Positions 1 through 10,763 of a DNA stretch of 64,000 bases are shown here, one piece after another (positions within the stretch are counted from its first letter, which is position 1; every line of letters begins with the position of its first letter). The DNA is from Streptococcus oralis (GTDB lineage: Bacteria; Bacillota; Bacilli; Lactobacillales; Streptococcaceae), in the NCBI RefSeq assembly GCF_003943415.1, contig NZ_RJPK01000005.1:95101-159100 (forward strand), in the 5' to 3' direction. A program made the position numbers and the translations under genes. The notes below the pieces were generated by a model that saw only the letters and a list, made by a program, of their open reading frames with translations, was not told where the DNA came from and ran no database searches.

Positions 1-75
1 TATATAAGCTTGTTTCATAATTCCTCGTTTCTTAAAATACTCGATATTCTTATTCAAATAAATTGATCTACTATA

Positions 76-1029
76 CTATCTTAATCTTAAATACATTTTA
101 GATGATAGCATAAATATTGTATATTTTAATTTTAGTCTCCACGATATTTTTTTATTTAATAACATGTTCTTAAAATCAACTTTCAATAATTCTCGATCTT
201 TCGAAAAATCTGTTAAACCAGAGTCAGCCTTTGCACCAATTACAACAAAGCCTCCTCGTAATTTTTTAGCTTGCAGAGATTGTTTTAATTCTATACTTTG
301 AGTGTATTCTTTCTTTATAACTTCCTCGTTTTTCGAAACGGCATCAAAAAAATCATATCTTTTCTCAGTAAAAGTCGAACGGACAATACTACCTTCTCTA
401 CGGTAATAGTTATATGTTTCAAGTGGACTAATCACAATTTTATCCGCTAAGGCAAGGTGATCCGCTACCACATAAAAGTCTTCATAGATTTTTCCAACAG
501 GAAATGGAATTTTTTCCAAGATATTTTTGTGATAAAGCTTAGCACAAGCAGAAACTGTCGCAATCTTGTCGTCTAGCATTAGCTCAAGAGCCTTCTCTTT
601 TGTAACAACACACAAATCCTTATAATCTGACTCCTCAAGTTGATAAGGACTATAATCGTTATACTTAGACGTTGCCTTCACTTTGGTAGAAATCAGGTCT
701 GCTTGATGCTCTTGTTGAATTTTCACTATCAAATCTAGAGTATAATCTTCCAAATAATCATCTGGGTCTAAAAAGAAAATCCACTCTGATGACGCTTTCG
801 AAACTCCTAAATTACGGGCATCAGACAAGCCTCCATTTTCTTTATGAAAAACAGAGACGTTTTCATACTGCTTAGCATACTCTTCACATAACTGAGGGGA
901 GTTATCTGTTGAACCATCATTTACAAGGATTATTTCGAAATTTTGATACGTTTGTTTTATAAGACTATCCATGGCAAAATGTAAATAATCAGAAACATTA
1001 TAAACCGGAACAACAACACTAATAAACAT
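76..1029 (-). CDS. Family 2 glycosyltransferase (capsule)
   Basis: Probably adds one sugar to the lipid-linked capsule repeat unit at the inner face of the membrane. The 317-residue protein opens with the GT-A start FISVVVPVYNVSDYL, followed by VNDGSTDNS near residue 37 and FFLDPDDY near residue 86, the nucleotide-sugar and metal-binding DxD area of GT2 enzymes. The ATG follows a GGAG ribosome site, and the gene begins 1 bp beyond the stop of its upstream neighbour, so it belongs to the same leftward operon. The C-terminal half is basic and may touch the membrane. The donor sugar and linkage cannot be told from sequence. Confidence 0.9.
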   Translation of the reverse strand: MFISVVVPVYNVSDYLHFAMDSLIKQTYQNFEIILVNDGSTDNSPQLCEEYAKQYENVSVFHKENGGLSDARNLGVSKASSEWIFFLDPDDYLEDYTLDLIVKIQQEHQADLISTKVKATSKYNDYSPYQLEESDYKDLCVVTKEKALELMLDDKIATVSACAKLYHKNILEKIPFPVGKIYEDFYVVADHLALADKIVISPLETYNYYRREGSIVRSTFTEKRYDFFDAVSKNEEVIKKEYTQSIELKQSLQAKKLRGGFVVIGAKADSGLTDFSKDRELLKVDFKNMLLNKKISWRLKLKYTIFMLSSKMYLRLR

Positions 1030-1030
1030 C

Positions 1031-2035
1031 CTAAACTCCTCTCTCTTTTTCTTTCTTTTTAGAATATTTTTTCAATATTGGATTGAATACAAAGCCTAGA
1101 AAATAATGAGATTTATAGTTCAAATAAGACAATCTATCAAATTTTTTTGTAGGCGTATACTCATAAGAACTCTGCTCAATTTGTCTATATAATTCTTTTG
1201 ATAGTATCTTTGAGTCCTCAACCATCCATGACAAATCGATTTGTAAACTAATAAGATAGTTCAACGCATCTACAACTACTTTTTTTAAAATAGGATCCTC
1301 TGAAATTTTTGAAAAAAAATCTAGCACAGAATTTGTCACAGTCAAATGATGGCGAACATTTCGTTTCATACTCTCAATATTCATACTCTGCTCGGGTCGT
1401 CCGATATAGTATTGGTAAACATCATAATTCCAATAACCGAAACTATGAACATACTCTAAAGGAAAAAGAGTGTACTGAATGTCAACATAAAATGTCTTTT
1501 CACTTAAACGAATTTTATTCTCAACTAGGATAGATGTTCTGTAGGTTACCGAGTGCATTGGGATTCGTTTCTCTGGAATTCCAGAATATTCCTTACCAAC
1601 CTCATACTTCTCAGCAAAATCATTTCGAACAGTAGTATTGTTATAAACATGTTGTTCTGTAAAGTCCGTAAGAACCATATCTGCATCAGTAACTGTAAGG
1701 GCATCTAAAAACTTTTCAAACTCTGATGGGATAACCCAGTCATCCCCATCAATAACTTTAAAGAACTTCCCCTTTGCCTCCTGGATACCACGATTAATTG
1801 TTGAGCCATGACCTCCATTTTCCTTTGTGATAATACGACCATTCAGCAACGAATCTTTTCTTAGAGCCTCTTCTGCTACTTTGGCTGTGTCGTCCGTACT
1901 TCCATCATTCACAATTAAGATCTCAAATTTTTGTTTGTAATCTGGGTGTACTTGCTGGAATGATTCGATTCCTTTGGAAATATAGTCCTGAATATTATAA
2001 CTAGGCATTACAATTGTCAATAAACACTCTTGCAT
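1031..2035 (-). CDS. Family 2 glycosyltransferase (capsule)
   Basis: A second GT-A fold transferase of 334 residues in the capsule operon. The start LLTIVMPSYNIQDYI, VNDGSTDDT near residue 43 and VIDGDDWV near residue 94 are the expected nucleotide-binding and DxD-type motifs. The remainder resembles capsule transferases with a long C-terminal acceptor domain. TAGGAG precedes the ATG, and spacing to both neighbours is under 10 bp. Acceptor and donor are unknown. It differs clearly from the preceding transferase, so the two are not a recent duplication. Confidence 0.9.
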   Translation of the reverse strand: MQECLLTIVMPSYNIQDYISKGIESFQQVHPDYKQKFEILIVNDGSTDDTAKVAEEALRKDSLLNGRIITKENGGHGSTINRGIQEAKGKFFKVIDGDDWVIPSEFEKFLDALTVTDADMVLTDFTEQHVYNNTTVRNDFAEKYEVGKEYSGIPEKRIPMHSVTYRTSILVENKIRLSEKTFYVDIQYTLFPLEYVHSFGYWNYDVYQYYIGRPEQSMNIESMKRNVRHHLTVTNSVLDFFSKISEDPILKKVVVDALNYLISLQIDLSWMVEDSKILSKELYRQIEQSSYEYTPTKKFDRLSYLNYKSHYFLGFVFNPILKKYSKKKEKERGV

Positions 2036-2043
2036 CTTATCTC

Positions 2044-3132
2044 CTAAATTGTCTCAATTAATTCTATCCACTGATTAAGAATTTTATTTTTATCAAATTT
2101 ATCCATATTGTCTTTGGCATGTTCTGAAAAAGATTGTCGCAAATCATCATTTTTCATCAATTCAAGCAATTTCTCACTCATCTGATCCACGTCATAGCAA
2201 TCAATCAGATATCCGTTGATTCCATCTTCAACAATCTCACTAGGTCCCGTCGGACATCTAAAGCTAACAATAGGAAGATTGTATTGTTGTGCTTCTAATA
2301 GGACTAAAGGTAAACCCTCATAGCGAGAAGTCATGACGTAGATACTATGATTGGGATAGATATTTTCAGTTCCTTTTACATTTCCTTTAAAATTAACTTG
2401 TGAAAAAACACTACCTTCTTCAAGTTTTCTTTTCAGCTCCTGTTCAATGAGCTTATCCCCTGAACCATATATATCCCACTGCCAATCTGTATGTCGGGAT
2501 AATACTTTTATAGCTACTTTGGCAAGATAATCATACCCCTTTTGACTGTGAAATCGACCCACTGTGAGGATCTTTTTAGAATCATTATTCAAGCCTGTTT
2601 TATGGTGCTTGGTTTCTTCTATCCAATTATAAATTGTAGCTACTTTCTCTATAGGAATCTTATATTTTTTTGAGTATTTTATCCGGTCTTCCTGCGTTAA
2701 AGTAACAACCTTATCAAAATACTTCGCTCCAATATATCTCTGTATTTTTCTGCTTCTTCCATCTTGAAACTCTAAGCTGTGATGATCACAAAAAACAATT
2801 TTCACATCTAGACCCAGAGTAGCTAACCGTATCATGATATTTGTTAAAGGAGCTATTGAAAAAATCACTTCTATTCTTTCTTTTTTTATATACTCTCTGA
2901 GCTTAGTAGTTAATTTTAAAATAGCAGTTCTAATACGAATGTCACCCTTGTAAAAATTCACCAATTGAACATCTGGATGAATATCATAATTTATGAATCC
3001 ATCCTCATCCAATAGAATAGACAAAAGTCTTACATCATAATGGCTTGACAACTCATTAGCCATACTGATAGCTACTTTTTCAGCTCCCCCAATTTTACTT
3101 AGATTGTATCTAACTATTGCTATTTTTTTCAT
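2044..3132 (-). CDS. Family 4 glycosyltransferase (capsule)
   Basis: A GT-B fold retaining glycosyltransferase, likely extending the repeat unit on undecaprenyl-phosphate. The start is MKKIAIVRYNLSKIGGAEKV, with the glycine-rich N-terminal loop. The C-terminal domain has ILTVGRFHSQKGYDYL and SRYEGLPLVLLEAQ, the E-x7-E donor-binding signature of GT4 enzymes. I chose the ATG at 3132 (362 residues); a longer frame would need a TTG at 3165 inside the upstream LicD gene. The start lies 15 bp inside the end of licD, consistent with translational coupling. Confidence 0.88.
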   Translation of the reverse strand: MKKIAIVRYNLSKIGGAEKVAISMANELSSHYDVRLLSILLDEDGFINYDIHPDVQLVNFYKGDIRIRTAILKLTTKLREYIKKERIEVIFSIAPLTNIMIRLATLGLDVKIVFCDHHSLEFQDGRSRKIQRYIGAKYFDKVVTLTQEDRIKYSKKYKIPIEKVATIYNWIEETKHHKTGLNNDSKKILTVGRFHSQKGYDYLAKVAIKVLSRHTDWQWDIYGSGDKLIEQELKRKLEEGSVFSQVNFKGNVKGTENIYPNHSIYVMTSRYEGLPLVLLEAQQYNLPIVSFRCPTGPSEIVEDGINGYLIDCYDVDQMSEKLLELMKNDDLRQSFSEHAKDNMDKFDKNKILNQWIELIETI

Positions 3133-3145
3133 ATTTAACCTATTC

Positions 3146-3976
3146 TTATCCTTCTTTCTCACCAAGCGATATTATTTTATAGTGGTGTTGGACTCTCTGT
3201 TCTTCTGGAGGCAATTGCATATAATTTTCCCCATAGATCGCTGTCAAATATTCTTTATACCTACAAGGACAACTCAAGGCAATTCCTTCAAATTTTAATA
3301 AGACTGGTGTTCCAAAATAATCAGAGGGTACAATCTCCCTCAATTTATATGCCCCAGTATAATTTCCTGAAAATTCTTCATAAAATGAATATCTTTTAAT
3401 GGTCTTTATATATTTTTTTTGCGCCCAGTCAAAAGAAAGTATCTTTTCAATTTTAACTATGTTTGCAAAGGCAATAATCACTTTTTCAACTAAGGGCCGA
3501 TTTTCTTTCTTCTGATTTACTAAACTATTAAACTGAGAAAGTTGAACCATCATCCGTCTATATAAGTATCTATACTCATGCATTTTTCTCTTAAAAGGGG
3601 CAGCAGGCATACCATCAAGTGGAAAAATGTCTATCCACAAACTCTCTACCAATTCCTCTTTACTATAATTCATTATGATTTTCGTTGAATCGTCCCGAAT
3701 TACAGAGAAAGCTTTTTTATAACCAGCAGTATTTTCACTCAAAAATTTATAATTACTTGGTAACAGGTCTGGGGCTAGTTTTTTAAATTTTTCATAATCT
3801 TCTCTGGGCATGCCGATATCGATGTCATCATCCCAAGGTATGAAACCTTTATGACGTACCGCTCCTAGCAAGGTTCCACCAAGAGCATAGTAGGTTAGGT
3901 TATTTTCTTCGCAAATACTAATGAACTCCTTTAAGATAGATAAAATCTTATCTTGAATGATTTTGATATCCGACAT
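3146..3976 (-). CDS. LicD-family phosphotransferase (capsule)
   Basis: LicD proteins belong to the nucleotidyltransferase fold and transfer phosphocholine or other phospho-substituents to glycans. The family block is clear at residues 33-56: LGGTLLGAVRHKG, then IPWDDDIDIGMPR with the metal-binding acidic cluster. The length of 276 residues is normal. The ATG has a strong AGGAGG site 5-6 bp upstream. In this operon it probably decorates the repeat unit or forms a phosphodiester linkage. The operon shows no nucleotide-donor synthesis gene, so the transferred group is not known. Confidence 0.85.
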   Translation of the reverse strand: MSDIKIIQDKILSILKEFISICEENNLTYYALGGTLLGAVRHKGFIPWDDDIDIGMPREDYEKFKKLAPDLLPSNYKFLSENTAGYKKAFSVIRDDSTKIIMNYSKEELVESLWIDIFPLDGMPAAPFKRKMHEYRYLYRRMMVQLSQFNSLVNQKKENRPLVEKVIIAFANIVKIEKILSFDWAQKKYIKTIKRYSFYEEFSGNYTGAYKLREIVPSDYFGTPVLLKFEGIALSCPCRYKEYLTAIYGENYMQLPPEEQRVQHHYKIISLGEKEG

Positions 3977-4061
3977 ACTTTCCTCCTATATAAATCGAAA
4001 TAAAACCGCCTTCCCAGTCCATGATCTTTTAAGTTCTCGTTAAATACTTCTTAGCATTTCA

Positions 4062-5279
4062 CTATATGATTTTTTCAAACGAATTTCCCCTTAACTCTTC
4101 ATCACTTTCATCAGAAAACTGATAATCCGGGTAGATTAAACTACCTAACAATATCCAAAAAATATTGTAATGAAGGTACAAATTCAAATCATCAATCATG
4201 GAATGAAAACTCATCAATATCAAAATAAAAGCAAGAACCCATTGGCGACTTTTAATTACTTTAAATAAAGTTAAAGTTAGAAGCGAGATCATCAATGCTA
4301 GAATTAGTAAACCGTATTTTTGTGAAATTTGAATGTATAAATTGTCCACATACAAGTATGTCTGATCATTTCTTACACCTTCAATAGTAAGAGCATTACC
4401 ATTCCATTCAACTGATTTACCGAACAAGCCATAACCATAAAGTTGGAGAGATTTGTTTGCTAAATAAATACGACCACCCAACATATAGTTTAATTTAAAA
4501 AGAAAATTATTGACAAAAGAATTAGTTGAATTTAGATAGATTTGCACAAGCCAAAAACTTGCTATTGCATTTACAATAAAAGTTAGTTTAAAAATATTAA
4601 ATATATTTCCTAAGTTAGTGAATAAATTGGGAATCCATTTTATTAATAAATTGCAGACCAATAGTATACAAGAACTATAAAATGTCAACCGGGAATCGGT
4701 TTGATCATATACCCAGTAAGTACAAAGTGCCAAAAAGAACCACTGCCAATAATAAATCTTATCTTTCTTTAAGTACAATGAAATGGCAACTATATTCATC
4801 AGTAAAATTGACGGAAATAATGCATACCTAAAACCTAAATAGCTACGGACTCGAGCCCCTGATATCTCTAAATAATTAGGTATAACCCCTAATTTTGCAC
4901 CGATTATTACAAATGATAACAAGAAAATACTTATTATGATGGATGTTTTGGCTACACTCTTGAAAGGAATATCACGCAATGCATAAATGAATAATATCCC
5001 TATTGCAACATTAGAACTAAAACCATTTATTTTTCCTACGATGAGATAAATTAAAGATGTTATACACAATCCTATAACAGCTCTATAATCATAATTTTTT
5101 TTAAACAATTCTTTTATAGATAATATAAAGAGTGATAGAGCTATCACTAGTTTAGATACTATTCTAGGTAGATATTGAGCATAAAAAGTCACATCTAATA
5201 TCGAAACGATTAAAAACATTCCTAAGGCAACAAGAGCCAAAAGTTCTGGTACAGATTTTATTTTTAGTACTACTTTCAT
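4062..5279 (-). CDS. wzy: Wzy-type polysaccharide polymerase
   Basis: A 405-residue polytopic membrane protein with about ten to twelve hydrophobic segments and a large outer loop near residues 240-310, typical of O-antigen/capsule polymerases. The sequence itself is poorly conserved, as usual for Wzy, so the call rests on topology, length and position among glycosyltransferases. It would polymerise lipid-linked repeats on the outer face of the membrane. The ribosome site is weak, with AAGG directly against the ATG. It is the only Wzy candidate visible. No 12-14 segment Wzx flippase is seen, so that gene probably lies beyond the left edge. Confidence 0.78.
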   Translation of the reverse strand: MKVVLKIKSVPELLALVALGMFLIVSILDVTFYAQYLPRIVSKLVIALSLFILSIKELFKKNYDYRAVIGLCITSLIYLIVGKINGFSSNVAIGILFIYALRDIPFKSVAKTSIIISIFLLSFVIIGAKLGVIPNYLEISGARVRSYLGFRYALFPSILLMNIVAISLYLKKDKIYYWQWFFLALCTYWVYDQTDSRLTFYSSCILLVCNLLIKWIPNLFTNLGNIFNIFKLTFIVNAIASFWLVQIYLNSTNSFVNNFLFKLNYMLGGRIYLANKSLQLYGYGLFGKSVEWNGNALTIEGVRNDQTYLYVDNLYIQISQKYGLLILALMISLLTLTLFKVIKSRQWVLAFILILMSFHSMIDDLNLYLHYNIFWILLGSLIYPDYQFSDESDEELRGNSFEKII

Positions 5280-5298
5280 CCTTATTATTCATCCCTAT

Positions 5299-6093
5299 CT
5301 AAAAACTCTGTCCATATTTTTTTCCGAAAAATTTTGCTTGTAGGAAGGATTTCCCTTTTTGAATCAAGTCAATTTTCTCCATATAGATAAACGGTATCTC
5401 TTTTACCCGCAAATCTTGTTTTGCCAACCAAACATTGAACAATCGTTCACTGATACGACCAAATAATCTAGCATCAAAAGCAGAATAGTCTGTAATGTCC
5501 AATCTTCTATAGAGTTCATCGATAATCGGGAACAACCATTCACAATAGGCTGCTACATTTTCTTTGGACATGATAAACATATTGAACATATAGCCACTGC
5601 GTTGCTTCATGACCTGATCAAAAGCGACGATATAGTCCGGTCTCAATTCGCTAACAATCTGACGTGTCACGTCTAAATGATTGGCATCATGAGTATGTGC
5701 ATAGTGTGAGTATAGCGTTTCAATATAATATTTCCTTTTTTTAGGAACAACAACATCGTATTTTGACAGCAAGTTTTTGACTTCTGACTTTGAAAGAATA
5801 ATATCATCCATACTAATTGCTTCTCTATATGTGTGTCGTTTTGATGTGAAATATCTACGATAATGTACCAATCCAAGATAATCACATTCTAAATTTTTCC
5901 AAGCCCAGTATAATCCTGTCAATTCACAATAATAAGGATTGAGGTGTGAGATATGATTACCTTGATCATCTCGTTGGTAGCCTAAATTTTCCTTTCCTTC
6001 ACTGCCAACCTGAACAGGAATATATAAGTCCTTATCTTCTGGCATTTGAAATCTTTTATGAGTCGCTACTATAATTTTATACTTTTTTGACAT
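5299..6093 (-). CDS. DUF4422 capsular glycosyltransferase
   Basis: A 264-residue protein of the DUF4422 family, found in streptococcal capsule and exopolysaccharide loci. Features seen are KYKIIVATHK at the N-terminus, VQVGSEG, ELTGLYWAWKN near residue 59 and YLGLVHYRRYF near residue 72, which is a family hallmark. It is presumed to be a glycosyltransferase; some members are reported as galactofuranosyl or rhamnosyl transferases, but this sequence does not decide. It is the first gene after the hairpin-bearing gap that follows the priming transferase, and it continues the same leftward operon. Confidence 0.8.
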   Translation of the reverse strand: MSKKYKIIVATHKRFQMPEDKDLYIPVQVGSEGKENLGYQRDDQGNHISHLNPYYCELTGLYWAWKNLECDYLGLVHYRRYFTSKRHTYREAISMDDIILSKSEVKNLLSKYDVVVPKKRKYYIETLYSHYAHTHDANHLDVTRQIVSELRPDYIVAFDQVMKQRSGYMFNMFIMSKENVAAYCEWLFPIIDELYRRLDITDYSAFDARLFGRISERLFNVWLAKQDLRVKEIPFIYMEKIDLIQKGKSFLQAKFFGKKYGQSF

Positions 6094-6229
6094 TTCTACA
6101 TCCTAACTCCAATTCCTAAAATCTTGCCTCACTGGACAATTCTTTAGATTGAATTCCCATTCATTTTTTCAATCAAAAAATACTAGATCAAATCCACTTA
6201 TTCATAATGCTTCCTTCACTTGAAAAAAT

Positions 6230-6263
6230 GAATACGAATACCCAAGAAACGTTATTCGTATTC
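6230..6263 (-). terminator. Intraoperonic terminator-like hairpin in the capsule locus
   Basis: Perfect 11-bp arms (GAATACGAATA / TATTCGTATTC) enclose a 12-nt loop. On the minus strand the hairpin is followed by ATTTTTTC. It lies in the 217-bp gap between the priming transferase and the downstream polymer-specific genes. It may act as a partial terminator that lowers expression of the distal genes. No other gene is seen in this gap. Confidence 0.6.
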
Positions 6264-6310
6264 AACTTCGTCTTTCTATCTATTTTTTGCTAGATGATTT
6301 AGCTCATACA

Positions 6311-6946
6311 TCAATGAGCCCCTTCTCCAGACAGAACTTTTTTTATTGTCAAAAAGAAGATTTTGACATCCAACAAAAAGGATTGGTTCCGAGGATAGTA
6401 CAGCTCCATTTCACAGCGTTCAGGATAATATACCTCACTCCTACCAGAAACTTGCCACATCCCTGTAATACCTGGCCGTACAGATAACAAAACTTGCTGT
6501 TCTTCCTTAGAATACTCCTCTAACTCATTCTCCAAAATCGGTCTAGGTCCGATAAGACTCATATCACCTAACATTAAATTTATAAATTGAGGAATTTCAT
6601 CAATACTCGTTTTTCTTATAAAATCTCCGATATTGGTAAGACGAGGATCCTCATTTGAAGGTAATTTGTAGCTGTTATTTATATATTTCTCATAGAGTGC
6701 TTTATTTGCGGTCAAAACTTCTTCAGCATTTTCAACCATTGATCTAAATTTAATAATTTTAAATTTTTTCCCTCTTAACCCCACTCTGTATTGTGTAAAA
6801 AATATACTCCCTTTATAACCTTTTATTTTATAGATAATATAAATTATTAGAAAACAGGGCAAGACTATGAATATTGTTCCAAACAAGCCAATAAGAACAT
6901 CCATAACTCGTTTTATGCTAATATAGATAATGCTGTTTCTTTTCAC
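6311..6946 (-). CDS. Priming sugar-phosphate transferase (bacterial sugar transferase)
   Basis: Starts repeat-unit synthesis by moving a sugar-1-phosphate from a UDP-sugar to undecaprenyl phosphate. One membrane segment is at residues 13-37 (a PglC/WbaP-like re-entrant helix). The conserved catalytic domain has KIIKFRSMVENAEE, KTSIDEIPQFINLMLGDMSL, IGPRPILENE and RPGITGMWQVSGRSE. At 211 residues it is the short, monotopic type, unlike the ~455-residue WchA/CpsE with extra N-terminal helices. The start codon is GTG, preceded by AAGGGG. It follows cpsD, matching standard capsule order. Confidence 0.88.
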   Translation of the reverse strand: MKRNSIIYISIKRVMDVLIGLFGTIFIVLPCFLIIYIIYKIKGYKGSIFFTQYRVGLRGKKFKIIKFRSMVENAEEVLTANKALYEKYINNSYKLPSNEDPRLTNIGDFIRKTSIDEIPQFINLMLGDMSLIGPRPILENELEEYSKEEQQVLLSVRPGITGMWQVSGRSEVYYPERCEMELYYPRNQSFLLDVKIFFLTIKKVLSGEGAH

Positions 6947-7001
6947 CTTAACCCCTTCCCCATGATAAGTATCTCAATTAGTTTCGCTACTACAAACTGG
7001 T

Positions 7002-7685
7002 TTACTCTTTCCCGTAATTCCCATAACTTCCATAAGAACCGTATTTGTCTACTGAAGTATCGAATTTGTTCAACACAACTCCTAAAAACGGCTTCCCAGT
7101 TTGTTCCACCTGTTCTTTCGCTTTTTGAATATCCCGTCGATTTGTTTCACCTGCCGCTGTCACTAAAATAGAAGCATCGCATTTTTGCGTAATGATAGCC
7201 GCATCAATCACGACACCGACAGGAGCAGTGTCTACGATGATATAGTCAAAATATTTACGCAAGGTTTCAAGCATTGTACTGAAGTTCTTACTTTGGAGAA
7301 GTGCTGTCGGATTTGGTGACACAGAGCCAGCCTGAATCACAAAGAGATTCTCAATATTGGTATCACAAAGCCCATGCGACAGATCCGTTGTACTCGATAG
7401 AAATTCTGTCAGACCTGTAATTTTATCCCTTGCTTTAAAGACACCTGACATAACAGAATTGCGAATATCTCCATCAATCAGCAGCGTTTTGTAACCTGCA
7501 CGCGCAAAAGCCCAAGCGATATTGGTGGAAGTCGTTGATTTTCCTTCTCCTGGTTTCACAGAAGTGATAGAAAATACTTTCAAATCATCTCCACTTAACT
7601 GTAGGTTCGTACACAAGGCGTTATAATACTCCTCTGCCTTTTTCGCAAGATCTAATTTCGCCTGTGAGATTTCTAACGTTGGCAT
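7002..7685 (-). CDS. cpsD: Capsule tyrosine autokinase CpsD/Wze
   Basis: A cytoplasmic BY-kinase that pairs with CpsC to control chain length and coordinate capsule with division. The Walker A motif SVKPGEGKSTTS is near residue 43, Walker A' LLIDGDIR near residue 72 and the Walker B-like IIVDTAPVG near residue 150. The C-terminus carries the tyrosine cluster YGSYGSYGNYGKE that is autophosphorylated and dephosphorylated by CpsB. Length is 227 residues, as in pneumococcal CpsD. GGAGG precedes the ATG. It lies 9 bp after cpsC. Confidence 0.95.
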   Translation of the reverse strand: MPTLEISQAKLDLAKKAEEYYNALCTNLQLSGDDLKVFSITSVKPGEGKSTTSTNIAWAFARAGYKTLLIDGDIRNSVMSGVFKARDKITGLTEFLSSTTDLSHGLCDTNIENLFVIQAGSVSPNPTALLQSKNFSTMLETLRKYFDYIIVDTAPVGVVIDAAIITQKCDASILVTAAGETNRRDIQKAKEQVEQTGKPFLGVVLNKFDTSVDKYGSYGSYGNYGKE

Positions 7686-7694
7686 AACTTCCTC

Positions 7695-8387
7695 CTATTT
7701 CATTTTGTCCAAATCTGGAACGACCCCTAGAAGTGGAATTTGCAGTACATCTTCGACATCTTCAGGACGTTTCACACGGGTATCGAGTAACTCAATCAAA
7801 AGAACAGTAATTACTGTTACGACGGCTCCTCCGAGAAAACCAAATAAGGTGTTGCGTCGAACATTTGGAGAAGAGGGAGTCGTAGCTGGTCGCGCTTCTT
7901 CAAGCGTCGTTACATCAGATACTCGCGTTACAGCGATGATCTTTTCTGCAGCAACTTCTCGTAGAGAGTTAGCAATGCGACTGGCTTCCTCTGGTTGTTT
8001 ATCCTTGACAGAGATTGAGACGATACGAGTGTCGGCTGGTACAGTCACTTGAACTTTGCTAGTTAACGCTTTTGCTGGCACATCCAATTTCAAATTTGTC
8101 GCTACCTTCTCCAACACATCTTGCGAAAGGATAATTTCGCGGTAGTCTTTTACCAGATAAGATCCTGCCTGCAAGTCCTGATTCGTCAGCCCCGGCTTAT
8201 CTCCTTGATTACGGTTGACTACGTAAATACGCGTGGTGCTCGTATATTCTGGCTTAACAATAAAAGTGCTATATGCAAAAGCTCCCGCCCCTGTCACAAG
8301 TGCCACTAATAAAATTATTAGTTTGCGTTTCCACAAGGTTTTAAGTAATTGAAATACATCAATTTCTATCGTGTTTTGTTCTTTCAT
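7695..8387 (-). CDS. cpsC: Capsule chain-length regulator CpsC/Wzd
   Basis: A Wzz-family polysaccharide co-polymerase and membrane activator of the CpsD kinase. The protein has a short cytoplasmic N-terminus ([15 protein letters not shown]), one membrane helix at about 20-42, an extracellular domain, and a second helix near 180-203 (a [17 protein letters not shown] boundary). About 230 residues is usual for streptococci. Two adjacent ATGs exist; the second (8387) gives better spacing from AGGAG. It sits between cpsB and cpsD, as in other streptococcal capsule loci. Confidence 0.94.
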   Translation of the reverse strand: MKEQNTIEIDVFQLLKTLWKRKLIILLVALVTGAGAFAYSTFIVKPEYTSTTRIYVVNRNQGDKPGLTNQDLQAGSYLVKDYREIILSQDVLEKVATNLKLDVPAKALTSKVQVTVPADTRIVSISVKDKQPEEASRIANSLREVAAEKIIAVTRVSDVTTLEEARPATTPSSPNVRRNTLFGFLGGAVVTVITVLLIELLDTRVKRPEDVEDVLQIPLLGVVPDLDKMK

Positions 8388-8395
8388 CATTTCTC

Positions 8396-9127
8396 CTAAA
8401 TTAGTTGATCCATTACAATTTTTCGAGGATTGTCTATAAAAAGTTCCTGAGCCTTCGCTTCTCCGTATTTTTGGGAAACAAGGTCATATGCTTCTGCCAT
8501 ATGAGGAGGTCTACCGTCTAGATTGTGCATATCACTTGCAATCACATGAACCAAATCACGCTCCAAGAAATACTGCGCTCTTTTTTTCATGAATTTATAA
8601 GGTTCTCCAAAAAGTTTGGATTTGAGGACATGTGAACTATTTACTTGCGTGTAACAGCCCATATCGATCAGCTCTCGAACGCGTTTTTCATTATTTTCAA
8701 GAGCATCATAGCGCTCGATGTGGGCAATGACTGGAGTAACCCCCAACATCAATATTTTACTCAAGGCACTATGAATATCGCGATAAGGGGTGTTCATACT
8801 AAACTCTATCAAGGCATAACGACTATCATTGAGGGTCGGAATCCGCTTTTTTTCCAGCTTATCCAAAACATCTGGTGTGTAGTAAATTTCAGCCCCATAA
8901 GCAATGACCAAGTCACTCGCGACTTCCTTAGCTATTTCCCGAACCTGAAGAAAGTTTTCTGCTATCTTCTCTTCTGGAGTTTCAAACATGCCCTTGCGTC
9001 GGTGAGAGGTAGAGACAATGGTTCGTACTCCTTGTCGATAGGCTTCTGTCAAGAGAGCCTTACTTTCCTCTCTTGACTTGGGACCATCATCTACATCAAA
9101 GACAATGTGCGAATGAATATCAATCAT
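8396..9127 (-). CDS. cpsB: Capsule tyrosine phosphatase CpsB/Wzh
   Basis: A manganese-dependent PHP-family protein-tyrosine phosphatase that dephosphorylates CpsD. Metal-binding motifs are visible: [15 protein letters not shown] at the N-terminus, [10 protein letters not shown] near residue 40, AHIERY near 134 and [12 protein letters not shown] near 197. The start is the ATG at 9127 (243 residues, the standard size). A longer frame would run 48 bp into cpsA without a better ribosome site. The start is 1 bp after the cpsA stop, indicating tight coupling. Confidence 0.95.
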   Translation of the reverse strand: MIDIHSHIVFDVDDGPKSREESKALLTEAYRQGVRTIVSTSHRRKGMFETPEEKIAENFLQVREIAKEVASDLVIAYGAEIYYTPDVLDKLEKKRIPTLNDSRYALIEFSMNTPYRDIHSALSKILMLGVTPVIAHIERYDALENNEKRVRELIDMGCYTQVNSSHVLKSKLFGEPYKFMKKRAQYFLERDLVHVIASDMHNLDGRPPHMAEAYDLVSQKYGEAKAQELFIDNPRKIVMDQLI

Positions 9128-9128
9128 T

Positions 9129-10583
<1,455 letters not shown>

Positions 10584-10605
10584 CTATACGTTAATAATTA
10601 GGTTA

Positions 10606-10611
10606 ATTATA
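10606..10611 (-). promoter_or_regulatory. Capsule operon promoter (extended -10)
   Basis: Read on the minus strand, TGGTATAAT gives a consensus -10 with the TGN extension, 31 bp before the cpsA ATG. No good -35 is found 16-18 bp upstream. It is the only strong -10 in the 189-bp gap before cpsA and is therefore the likely capsule promoter. Confidence 0.65.
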
Positions 10612-10724
10612 CCACAGAAGTAGGATAATTTCCATTTATTCCCCTAATTCTCAGCGTTTTCATTCATTTTTTCTTAGCTATATTTCGAAGTGATCGCTTT
10701 CATTATTTAGGAGCTTAAGCAAAC

Positions 10725-10756
10725 AAAAATAAGATCCCTTGCAAGAGACCTTATTT
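10725..10756 (-). terminator. Terminator after the second AliB-like gene
   Basis: The arms AATAAGATCCCTTGC and GCAAGAGACCTTATT are near-perfect. On the minus strand they are followed by TTTTTG. It lies just past the 10764 stop and separates the peptide-binding gene from the capsule operon. Confidence 0.75.
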
Positions 10757-10763
10757 CAACTTT

